Shown: piece after piece, positions 1 through 7,425 of the stretch | How positions within the stretch are numbered: position 1 is the first letter of the stretch | Layout: every line of letters starts with the position of its first letter | Assembly (NCBI GenBank): GCA_030530045.1 | Contig: JAUMVS010000002.1 | Span: 1-12,334, forward strand | Direction: 5' to 3' | Source: Phoenicibacter congonensis | Lineage (GTDB): Bacteria; Actinomycetota; Coriobacteriia; Coriobacteriales; Eggerthellaceae | DNA: 12,334 bases | The notes under the pieces: generated by a model | Seen by the model: the letters and a program-made list of their open reading frames with translations, nothing else | Database searches by the model: none | Told to the model about the DNA's origin: nothing | Program-made: the position numbers and the translations under genes

Positions 1-600
1 GCTCTCAACTATGGTCTTCCAAAATGCCAGTGCGATATAGTCGCTCGTATGGACTCTGACGACCTGTCACGACCTGACCGCTGCGAAAAACTCCTATCTA
101 AAATGACAAAAGAAAAACTAGATTTAGTGGGTGGGGCCATAGAAGAATTTAACCATGAACCACGTGACATGAGGGCAGTTCGAATGCCGCCACTAACCAG
201 GGAAGAAATAATGAAATGGTTAAAAAGAAGAAATCCTTTTAACCACGTCTCAGTAATTTTTAACAGAAAGGCAGTTCAGCTAGCGGGAGGGTATGAACCA
301 TTTGCTTGGATGGAAGATTATTGGCTTTGGGTTCGAATGATTGCTAATAACTGTAAATGCGCCAACATTTCTGATGTGGTGGTCGATGTGCGCACCGGGG
401 AAGGAATGTATGCACGGCGCTCAAATGTAACTTACCTAAAAAGCCAAATCCATTTCTTCTCTGAACTACAGAAACTGGAACTAATCAACTCCAGAGAACG
501 AGCGATGGCAATATCCGAACGAACAATAGCAACGCTACTACCAACCGGTCTCGTAAAAGTCGCCTACAATAAATTTTTGCGAGAAAAGAAGGGCCACTAA
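1..600 (+). CDS. GT2-family glycosyltransferase, C-terminal part (5' end outside window)
   Basis: The reading frame is open from base 1. The protein enters the window as ALNYGLPKC, so the first in-frame ATG (49) is not the start: it encodes the Met of the sequence ARMDSDD (43-63), the DXD metal/nucleotide-sugar site of GT-A fold family 2 enzymes. Further on, NPFNHVSVIFNRKAV..AGGYEPF and MEDYWLWVRM match the usual GT2 acceptor-side block with its catalytic ED pair. Known family role: inverting transfer of a sugar from a nucleotide-sugar to a lipid-linked acceptor at the inner membrane face. The gene ends in TAA directly before the next ATG (0 nt gap), so it is part of the operon. The stretch is AT-rich (22/60 GC at 181-240, counted by hand) compared with genes further down. 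The donor sugar cannot be read from the sequence. About 199 residues are present, so roughly the first third is missing. Confidence 0.9.
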   Translation, partial: ALNYGLPKCQCDIVARMDSDDLSRPDRCEKLLSKMTKEKLDLVGGAIEEFNHEPRDMRAVRMPPLTREEIMKWLKRRNPFNHVSVIFNRKAVQLAGGYEPFAWMEDYWLWVRMIANNCKCANISDVVVDVRTGEGMYARRSNVTYLKSQIHFFSELQKLELINSRERAMAISERTIATLLPTGLVKVAYNKFLREKKGH

Positions 601-1701
601 ATGCGAATAGCATATGTCATATCTACGCTAGATAGATGCGGCCCTGTAAATGTGCTCTACGACATAATAAGCAATTTACCAAGCCAATACGAAACAACAA
701 TTTTTACCCTAGCAAATGAACCGAAGTCATCACGCATTAACGACTTTAGGCAAATAGGATGTCACGTTTATTGCATCTGCAATTCCAGAATCAAATCTAT
801 GCTAGTTGGGTCAAAACTACTTTCTAAAGCTTTAGATAGTTTTAGACCTGATATTGTTCACGCACACGGATTTCGCGCCTATCTCATCTGCCGCGGGCTG
901 AACTACTCCACGGTGGCTACAGTGCACAATTGCATTTACGAAGATTTCCTCACGAGTTACGGGGAACGCCAGGCACGCTGGATGACACGCAAGGAAATTG
1001 CGGCGCTGCGAGAATTCGACGCCTTGGTCGCGTGCTCAGCTTCGAACGCTGAGTTCCTCAAAAGAGAATACGGGTTGGCATGTGAGTGCGTCCACAACGG
1101 AGTTGACCAAAACCGATTCATTTCGCTCGATGCGAACGATCGGCGGAATTTGCGTCGAGAGCTCGGCATCGAGCCTGGGAGAACCTTGCTAGTGACGACT
1201 GGCGGATGCAGCGAATGGAAAGGAACCCTTCCACTCGTTTCGGGGTTCAACTCCGCTTTGGCCGATAGCAACGCATCTGCGGAGCTGCATGTATTCGGGC
1301 AGGGGCCGCTTTTCGAGGAGTGCCGCGGGATGAGGCTTGACAATGTCTATTTTCATGGCTTCGACCCTAACGTTGTGCCTTGGCTTCAGGCAGCCGACTT
1401 ATTTGTTTCCGCCTCCCGCTCCGAAGGAATGCCCCTCGCGGTGCTTGAGGCCCTTAGCTGCGGTTGCCCGGCTTTGCTTTCAGACATCGCCCCCCATAGA
1501 GAGATTGCAGACGCCGTTACAGGTCAGGGATGCGTGCAACTGTTCGATGCTACGGATGAGGCCTCCTGCGCCAAAGGCATTACAGGAGTTCTGGCGGCTA
1601 TCCCTGAGCGGCCTCAAAGCGTAGCCTGCTTTGGAGCCAAGGAAATGGCAGACGGTTATGCAACAATCTACAAAAACCTCAGTAAAAAGGTTTCTCTATG
1701 A
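601..1701 (+). CDS. GT4-family (GT-B fold) glycosyltransferase
   Basis: This 366-residue protein is close to the usual length for GT4 enzymes. The N-terminal Rossmann half starts MRIAYVISTLDRCGPVNVLYDI and contains DIVHAHGFRA and a TVHN segment. The C-terminal half has HNGVD (165-169), GGCSEWKG (201-208, the lysine region that contacts the donor phosphate), HVFGQGP, and ADLFVSASRSEGMPLAVLE with the E-x7-E pair at E275 and E283. Known family role: retaining transfer from a nucleotide-sugar. The ATG follows the previous stop directly, with AAGAAGGG just upstream as ribosome binding site. The stop overlaps the next start by 4 nt (ATGA), which suggests translational coupling. The first 240 bases are AT-rich with many ATA and CTA codons (about 32% GC in 661-720 and 781-840), while the rest is 53-57% GC, so the gene looks mosaic. 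Confidence 0.93.
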   Translation: MRIAYVISTLDRCGPVNVLYDIISNLPSQYETTIFTLANEPKSSRINDFRQIGCHVYCICNSRIKSMLVGSKLLSKALDSFRPDIVHAHGFRAYLICRGLNYSTVATVHNCIYEDFLTSYGERQARWMTRKEIAALREFDALVACSASNAEFLKREYGLACECVHNGVDQNRFISLDANDRRNLRRELGIEPGRTLLVTTGGCSEWKGTLPLVSGFNSALADSNASAELHVFGQGPLFEECRGMRLDNVYFHGFDPNVVPWLQAADLFVSASRSEGMPLAVLEALSCGCPALLSDIAPHREIADAVTGQGCVQLFDATDEASCAKGITGVLAAIPERPQSVACFGAKEMADGYATIYKNLSKKVSL

Positions 1702-2648
1702 CATCCCGTTCGCCCATAGCCAGTATTGTCATACCTGCATATAACTGCGAAAGATACATTGAGGAATGTCTGTCGTCTCTTCAGAGACAGGTGCTTCGTG
1801 ATTTCGAGGCCATTGTTGTAGATGATGGCTCCGGCGACGGAACGGCAGGCATAATCCGTCGCTATGCCGAGCAGGATCCAAGGTTCAAGCTCGTGCAAAC
1901 TAGCAACCACGGAGTTTCGCATGCGCGAAACGTGGCACTTGACCACGTGCAAGGGCGTTACGTTCTGTTTGTGGATGCCGACGATTTTGTTGCGCCTGAT
2001 TTTATCGAAACTCTGGTGCGGCCACTTGAAGACGGTGATTGCGATTGTTCTTCCTGTGGTATTACCTCGTGCTCCGATGAAGGTAAATCTGTTTTTTCTT
2101 CTGGCGAAACCCTGGTTTATAGCGGTGCAGAAGCTCAAGTCAGTATGTTTGATAAACCACGAGGATTTCTTTGGAATAAAGGATTTCGGGCAGCCCTCAT
2201 AGCAAGTGTGAAACTTCGCTTAAACGAAGACGTTGCTCAGTCCGAGGACATGCTATTTCTTCTTGATTACCTCTCCCACTGCGACAGGGTGACTTACGAT
2301 AGCGGAATCAAGTACTGTTATCGCCAGCGGCGCGGTTCCGCCACCAACAACATCGATAACCCTCGATGGTTGGACGTCCTTAAAGTCTTCCAAGCTTATA
2401 AAGAACGATTTTCCGACAATCCCCCCGCAAAGCGGGCCGTTGCGGACAATTTCCTGCTTATGGCATATGAGGCAGAATACAGGGCTTCGAAATGCGATGT
2501 TGGGCCAAAGCTACTTAACGCCTCCTGCGAGATGGCGCAGTGGTGCGAGCGCAATTCTAGCAAGACCACGCTAATGGGGCATTTTAAACGATTTCTTTAT
2601 AAACACGCCATGCCCTTTGTCGCTTTTAGTCGGGAAAGGAGGCTTTAA
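1698..2648 (+). CDS. GT2-family glycosyltransferase
   Basis: The 316-residue protein opens with SIVIPAYNCERYIEECLSSL, then VVDDGSGDGT (D42-D43, uridine-nucleotide binding) and VDADDF (D93, D95; the DXD motif). It also has the GVSHARNVALDHVQGRYVLFVDADD block of the EpsJ/WcaA-like GT2 group. SEDMLFLLDYL later on supplies the ED catalytic-base motif. Known family role: inverting sugar transfer at the cytoplasmic membrane. Its start ATG overlaps the preceding stop by 4 nt, with AAAAGG as ribosome binding site inside the upstream gene. Its stop overlaps the next start by one base (TAATG). The C-terminal 60 residues are basic and could lie on the membrane. No feature tells which sugar is transferred. 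Confidence 0.93.
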   Translation: MTSRSPIASIVIPAYNCERYIEECLSSLQRQVLRDFEAIVVDDGSGDGTAGIIRRYAEQDPRFKLVQTSNHGVSHARNVALDHVQGRYVLFVDADDFVAPDFIETLVRPLEDGDCDCSSCGITSCSDEGKSVFSSGETLVYSGAEAQVSMFDKPRGFLWNKGFRAALIASVKLRLNEDVAQSEDMLFLLDYLSHCDRVTYDSGIKYCYRQRRGSATNNIDNPRWLDVLKVFQAYKERFSDNPPAKRAVADNFLLMAYEAEYRASKCDVGPKLLNASCEMAQWCERNSSKTTLMGHFKRFLYKHAMPFVAFSRERRL

Positions 2649-3856
2649 TGAACGCCTTTCTTTTCCCATTAGCATTCGTCTCTCCTGCTCTTTTCCTTTC
2701 TGCCCTGCTGGGTTTGAAGGAGAGCAGGGAACATCCCGTGTTGAAGTCCCTCGCTTTGGGTCTTTGTGCCGCCGTCGCTTTCTATGGCATGCGTTGCGAC
2801 AGCTCTACCGACATCTATCGTCATATAGCCCTCTTGCCAGCATACAACACTTCGTTCCTCGGTTGTTTCGATGCGGGACACTACGGTGGTCTCTACGTCT
2901 GGGATATTTGGTGCTGGATTATTGAGAAAACTGGAGATCCATATCTTCTGCAATGCTCTGCTGCATTCGTGGGATATTCGATAATTGCATATATTTGCAT
3001 AGACTACTCTTGCCGATACGAACGTGGCCAGGCTGGATGGGTTGCTCCTTTTCTTTTTGCAGTTTGTGCCGTGCCGGTGTTCCCTTTAGTTGCGGGCATC
3101 CGCAGCACGATGGCCGTATTGATTTGCGCCCTCTCCTTTTACCTTCACAGCCAGAAGGAAATGCCTCTCGTGATTGCCGCTTTGCTTGACGTGTGCGCCA
3201 TAATGATTCACCAGGTCGCTATTTTCCCATTAATTTTCCTGCTTGTTTTGCCCCTTGCTCGCAAGGGGGCCACAAAAGCCATCGTCACCTGTTTTGTCAC
3301 TTTCCTGTTCATCGCCGCGATAGGTCAACTGATTCTGCCTTATCTCCCAAGCGATAACGGTGTACTCAGTTTTCTGCGAAAAGCTCTTGAGTCGCTGCTT
3401 CGATATGATGCTGGCAATTCATGGACAGAAGCTAACAGAAATAGCTTGAACGGAATAGCCAACAGGATATCAACCATTTCACTTATCCTCGTCGTTGTTA
3501 CACTTTCTATGAAATATCTAAAAAAAGATGAGGGAAATAAAGCCCTATTCGGGCTTGGGCTGTATACGTGCCTCATTTCCGTTGCAAGCATGGCTCTCAT
3601 TATTGTACTTCCGGTTAATGGCGAGAGGTTTTTACCGACAGCTTTTGCTCTTGGGGCCCCTTTTATTTCCGACCTATCGAGCGCGAATAAAAAACACGGC
3701 GACAGGGCGCCTTTCGTTGCGGCAAGCGTCGTAGCTATTCTCAGTCTGGCCGCTCTTGCCCTTCACGTGTATTCACTCGTATACGGACTTGAGGATCCTT
3801 CTGGTCTAGTTTTGACGTGCCTGTTCGGTGCAATTGGTGCGACGTTTGGATTATGA
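2648..3856 (+). CDS. EpsG/Wzy-like polysaccharide polymerase, multi-pass membrane protein
   Basis: This 402-residue, strongly hydrophobic protein has roughly ten or more membrane segments. The pattern GMRCDSSTDIYRH (47-59) after the first segments, and AGIRSTMAVLICALSFY followed by IMIHQVAIFPLIF, match the EpsG family layout (a D...Y loop, then a GIR helix and a conserved His on the next helix). Members are Wzy-type enzymes that link flipped repeat units on the outer face. That role is inferred here from family and from position between glycosyltransferase and modification genes. AAGGAGG ends 6 nt before the ATG, and the start overlaps the upstream stop by one base. A 126-nt gap follows, the longest inside the operon. 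It contains no clear terminator or promoter. Confidence 0.82.
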   Translation: MNAFLFPLAFVSPALFLSALLGLKESREHPVLKSLALGLCAAVAFYGMRCDSSTDIYRHIALLPAYNTSFLGCFDAGHYGGLYVWDIWCWIIEKTGDPYLLQCSAAFVGYSIIAYICIDYSCRYERGQAGWVAPFLFAVCAVPVFPLVAGIRSTMAVLICALSFYLHSQKEMPLVIAALLDVCAIMIHQVAIFPLIFLLVLPLARKGATKAIVTCFVTFLFIAAIGQLILPYLPSDNGVLSFLRKALESLLRYDAGNSWTEANRNSLNGIANRISTISLILVVVTLSMKYLKKDEGNKALFGLGLYTCLISVASMALIIVLPVNGERFLPTAFALGAPFISDLSSANKKHGDRAPFVAASVVAILSLAALALHVYSLVYGLEDPSGLVLTCLFGAIGATFGL

Positions 3857-3982
3857 ATACGAATTGTCAGTTTCGAGTTGCCGCTTTCTGTCGATTGGAG
3901 AAATGATGCCCCCTGGGGATTTTACTAGACCAGCACTGACAAAATTATCTGTAAATTGTCTGAGGAATCAGGAGATTGAATT

Positions 3983-5107
3983 ATGAGGATTGGTTTAATA
4001 ACTTTTCACGCTTCATATAATTTCGGCTCATCGCTTCAGGCTTATGCAATGCAGGAAACCGTTAGCAAGTTAGGACATGAGTGCACAGTGATTGACTTTC
4101 TAAGTCGTGACCAAAAGGGGTACGGCTTGCTTTCCCCGTTTCATCCGAAACGAAACCTTCGCATTCTTAGAAAACCTTGCGCCTATCTCAAACGCAGATC
4201 TTCGTTTAAAGCATTCTCGAAGAGTTATTTCCGATTGACCGAAAAACAGTATTCCTATAAGGACGAGACAATGCTTACGGTGCTTCAAAAGGACTTCGAC
4301 TGCTTCGTGTGTGGGAGTGACCAGATTTGGAACTTGGACTGCACGAAGGGGGTTGTGGAGCCTTTCTTCCTTTCCTTTACTGGCAATAAACCTCGAGTCG
4401 CTTATGCACCGAGTTTGGCTCATACGGAGTTCAAGCAGAAGAACTTCGATAAGGAGAAGGTCGCTCGACTACTCGCGGACTTCGATTTCCTTTCCATGCG
4501 CGAGGAGGAGACCTTGCCGCTGTTCCAGCCCCTCGTGGACAAGCCCATTGATGTTGTACTTGACCCCACTTTACTGCTCGATGCCAACGACTACGAGCCA
4601 ATTATCTCGAAGCCACCCGTCAATGGGGATTACATTTTCATATATCTACTTAGGAAGTGTCCCGATCTCTTAAAGAGCACGATTGCCATAGCCCGGGAAA
4701 CGGGAAAGAAAGTCGTGTATGTCTCGGAGAAGAACCTTCCAATACCTAATAGTGAGAACCTCTTCGGTGTCGGGCCATCGGAATTCCTTTCTCTTATTGC
4801 CAATGCAGATAACGTGATGGCGAACTCCTTCCACGCTGCGGTTTTTTCGGTGCTTTTTCATAAGCCTTTCCGAATCTTCGCGACAGACAAAAGCAGCGTG
4901 CGCATAATGGACTTGCTTCTCAACCTGGGCATCGAGGAGAGATGTGTGGATTGCGAGGATTCCTCCGAAATCGCCGAGGTTGATTGGGCGGACGTGGACG
5001 GACGCCTGATCGGTCTAAGAAAACATTCCTTTGACTACTTGGACAGAGCTTTTAACCAATGCCGCAATGGCTTATATACCACATCTAGATTATCTACTGA
5101 CTTATAG
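3983..5107 (+). CDS. Polysaccharide pyruvyltransferase-family protein (CsaB/PF04230-like)
   Basis: The 374-residue protein begins MRIGLITFHASYNFGSSLQAYAMQETVSKLG, the usual N-terminus of this family in exopolysaccharide clusters. It has GSDQIWN (111-117), SMREEETLPLF, VLDPTLLLD (192-200) and NSFHAAVFSVLFHKPF, with the conserved His at 284. Family members transfer pyruvate from phosphoenolpyruvate to make ketal-linked pyruvate on sugars, giving acidic polysaccharides. Many cluster members are uncharacterised, so the acceptor and even the donor are not settled by sequence. CAGGAG about 8 nt upstream supports the ATG. Only 12 nt separate it from the next gene, whose N-terminal half is a diverged paralogue, so the two may act on the same repeat unit or as a complex. 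Confidence 0.88.
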   Translation: MRIGLITFHASYNFGSSLQAYAMQETVSKLGHECTVIDFLSRDQKGYGLLSPFHPKRNLRILRKPCAYLKRRSSFKAFSKSYFRLTEKQYSYKDETMLTVLQKDFDCFVCGSDQIWNLDCTKGVVEPFFLSFTGNKPRVAYAPSLAHTEFKQKNFDKEKVARLLADFDFLSMREEETLPLFQPLVDKPIDVVLDPTLLLDANDYEPIISKPPVNGDYIFIYLLRKCPDLLKSTIAIARETGKKVVYVSEKNLPIPNSENLFGVGPSEFLSLIANADNVMANSFHAAVFSVLFHKPFRIFATDKSSVRIMDLLLNLGIEERCVDCEDSSEIAEVDWADVDGRLIGLRKHSFDYLDRAFNQCRNGLYTTSRLSTDL

Positions 5108-5119
5108 CGTAAGGAAATC

Positions 5120-7399
5120 ATGAACTCACCTACCGCGGAGAAAAACATACTTTCTGGCAAGAAGATTGGCGTCATTACCCCGTACGACTCCAACAACTAT
5201 GGAGCCTACTTGCAGGCCTTTTCGACCAAGTGCATACTTGAGAGACATGGTGCCGACGTGGCGTTCCTCAAGTTCAGGGGAAACGAGCAGCGAAAGAAAC
5301 TTTTCTGCCGCTCCCTGCCAACCAAGCGCGAACTGCTCCACCCAATGCGTATTCGTGCTAACAAGGCATTCGCACAAAGGAAATACGAAGTTTTCTCAAA
5401 AGCTTGGGAGCGTTTTTCGACACTCGACAAGGTGCCCTTCATCCAGCGGGATGCCTTCGTGCTCAGCAGCGACGAGATTTGGAACGTCCACCATGCTGTG
5501 TTTCAGGACAACGCCGTTTTCTTCGGCTACGGGTTGCAAGGCGCAATCTCTTACGCCGCAAGTGTAGGCAAATCGACGGCCGACGACATCAAGGCTTGTC
5601 CTAAGAGCTGCAAAGGCATGACAAGCCTAGCACGCGTCCTGGTGAGGGACGAGGCCAGCGCCGACGCCGTCGAGACGATTACCGGCGCAAGGCCCGAAAT
5701 CGTCCTCGACCCGACGCTGCTCCTCGACTGGGGCGACTGCGCCCTGCCCGCCGAGCTGCCGGCCGAGCCCTACGTCCTGGTGTACGCCTACTCCGAGAGG
5801 GACCTTCCGATTCAGCAGATCTGCGAGTTCGCCAAGGAGAGGGGCCTTAAGCTGGTGTCCGTCGGCTTCAACCTGCCCTTCTGCGACGAGTGCCTCCTGC
5901 CGGTCCCGCTCGAGTTCTACTCGCTGATGCGCGAGGCCGAATACGTGGTGACCACCACGTTCCACGGCAGCATCTTCGCGATGCTCTCCCACTCGCGCTT
6001 CCTCACGTTCCCGACCAGCCAGAAGACCGGCCACCTGCTCAAAGTGTTCGGGATGGATGGAAGGGCGCCCGAAGGCACGGCCTTCGCGACCGCGGCCGAT
6101 TTCGCGGCTGCCCTTGTTGCGCCCGTCGACTACGGAGCCTTCGAAGCACGGCGCTGCGTGCTGCGCGACAGGTCTGTGTCACTGCTTATGGAGGGTCTGG
6201 ACGATGCTCTAGCTGCGAGGCGCAAGCGGGGCCACGGCGGGGTCGACGCCGTGGTGAGGGCCGGGCTCTGCGCCGGCTGCGGCGCGTGCCGCAGCTCCTG
6301 CGCCAAGGGCGCCATCTCCATGGAGGAGGGGCCCGACGGCGCGCTGCTGCCCGTCATCGACGACGCCAAGTGCGTGTCGTGCGGCACGTGCGACAGAGCG
6401 TGCCCGGTGAACAGCCACGTCGAGCTCGCTCCCCCCTCGGCGTGCTATGCCGCCTGGATGGAGGGTGACGCACGCGACCCCAGAAGCACGAGCGGCGGCG
6501 TCGGCCATGCCCTCGCCTGCCGGTGTGTCGCGGGCGGGGGAACCGCGTTTGGCGCCGTCACCAACGGCGCCGCGGTGAGGCACGTCGGCATCACCTCGCT
6601 GGGCGAAATCTGGAGGCTGTGCGGCTCCAAGTACGTGCAGAGCGATATCGGTGACTGCTATCGCGAGATTCGCTCTCTCCTTGTGTCCGGGCAGAAGGTC
6701 CTTTTCACCGGTACTCCCTGCCAGGTAGCCGGCCTCAGGTCCTTCCTTGGCAAGGACTGGCCCAACTTGACCACCGCCGACCTCGTGTGCCATGGGACAC
6801 CGCCGCAGAGGCTGCTGCGCGAGCACATCGAGTCCGTCGTCGGCGACGCGGGCAAGGTGACGTATGTGTCCTTCAGGCAGAAAGACAAATACCTGCTGAC
6901 CATTGGCGGCGAGGAGGGGGCATTATATAGCGCTGAACTGCAGCGAGACTCCTACTACCATTCCTTCATGGGTTGCTTGGTCTTCCGCGACAGCTGCTTC
7001 GCTTGCCCCTACGCGAAGGCCGAGCGTGTGGGCGACCTGACCATCGGCGACTTCTGGGGGCTCGACCGCACGACTCTCTCTGTACCTTATCAGGGTAATG
7101 TCTCCGTCGTGCTGGTGAATTCCAAGAAGGGCGACGAGGCACTCAAAGGTATTGATTTTATTCATTTGGAGGAAAGGCAGCTTTCTGAGGCCGTTGCCGG
7201 TAATTCTCAGCTGCGAAGACCGTCTATCGCGGCTAAGGAGAGTAAGGAGCTCAAGATACTGCTGGGGCGGATGAGCTTCGACGAAGCCTTCAGGGCCAGC
7301 GGCGCGTACAAGAAATTCTTAATCATCCAAGTGAAGAGGTCCAAAGCCCTGGCGCCTCTCCGCGCGGCGAAGAGGCTTGTCCGCTGGCGCAGCAAGTAA
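5120..7399 (+). CDS. Fusion: pyruvyltransferase-family domain + two [4Fe-4S] clusters + FrhB-like domain
   Basis: The 759-residue protein has three parts. Residues 1 to about 345 are a second polysaccharide pyruvyltransferase-family domain, with KKIGVITPYDSNNYGAYLQAF, SSDEIWN (116-122; Ser and Glu where the neighbour has Gly and Gln), VLDPTLLLD (195-203) and TTTFHGS with H282. Residues 384-428 hold two CxxCxxCxxxC motifs (C384/387/390/394 and C418/421/424/428), typical of a bacterial ferredoxin. Residues about 438-700 match the FrhB/FdhB (F420 hydrogenase/dehydrogenase beta) family, with STSGGVGHAL, TGTPCQVAGL (530-539), CHGTPP, CFACPYAKAERVGDLTIGDFWG (Cys 626, 629). FrhB proteins bind flavin and Fe-S and reduce a deazaflavin or related acceptor. 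In polysaccharide loci they are recurrent but their reaction is unknown to me. TAAGGAAAT precedes the ATG. GC reaches 48/60 at 6241-6300, against 31/60 at 5161-5220. Confidence 0.9.
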   Translation: MNSPTAEKNILSGKKIGVITPYDSNNYGAYLQAFSTKCILERHGADVAFLKFRGNEQRKKLFCRSLPTKRELLHPMRIRANKAFAQRKYEVFSKAWERFSTLDKVPFIQRDAFVLSSDEIWNVHHAVFQDNAVFFGYGLQGAISYAASVGKSTADDIKACPKSCKGMTSLARVLVRDEASADAVETITGARPEIVLDPTLLLDWGDCALPAELPAEPYVLVYAYSERDLPIQQICEFAKERGLKLVSVGFNLPFCDECLLPVPLEFYSLMREAEYVVTTTFHGSIFAMLSHSRFLTFPTSQKTGHLLKVFGMDGRAPEGTAFATAADFAAALVAPVDYGAFEARRCVLRDRSVSLLMEGLDDALAARRKRGHGGVDAVVRAGLCAGCGACRSSCAKGAISMEEGPDGALLPVIDDAKCVSCGTCDRACPVNSHVELAPPSACYAAWMEGDARDPRSTSGGVGHALACRCVAGGGTAFGAVTNGAAVRHVGITSLGEIWRLCGSKYVQSDIGDCYREIRSLLVSGQKVLFTGTPCQVAGLRSFLGKDWPNLTTADLVCHGTPPQRLLREHIESVVGDAGKVTYVSFRQKDKYLLTIGGEEGALYSAELQRDSYYHSFMGCLVFRDSCFACPYAKAERVGDLTIGDFWGLDRTTLSVPYQGNVSVVLVNSKKGDEALKGIDFIHLEERQLSEAVAGNSQLRRPSIAAKESKELKILLGRMSFDEAFRASGAYKKFLIIQVKRSKALAPLRAAKRLVRWRSK

Positions 7400-7425
7400 C
7401 GTATTTTCGATTGAGGTAACAAACT

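Noticed and set aside
49..51. ATG as the start of the first glycosyltransferase
   Set aside because: The frame is open to base 1 and this Met is inside the conserved ARMDSDD motif, so the real start is outside the window.
3801..3933. 10-bp inverted repeat CTGGTCTAGT (3801-3810) / ACTAGACCAG (3924-3933) around the end of the EpsG-like gene
   Set aside because: The match does not extend beyond 10 bp, the arms are 113 nt apart, and one arm is inside coding sequence. Chance is an adequate explanation.
3857..3982. Internal promoter or terminator in the longest gap of the polysaccharide operon
   Set aside because: I found no -35/-10 pair with acceptable spacing and no stem followed by a T run. 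CCCCCTGGGG (3909-3918) is too short to count.
5890..6826. Long open frames on both strands across the high-GC block of the fusion gene
   Set aside because: They are arginine/alanine/proline-rich shadows caused by GC-rich codons opposite a clearly conserved protein. No domain is visible in them.
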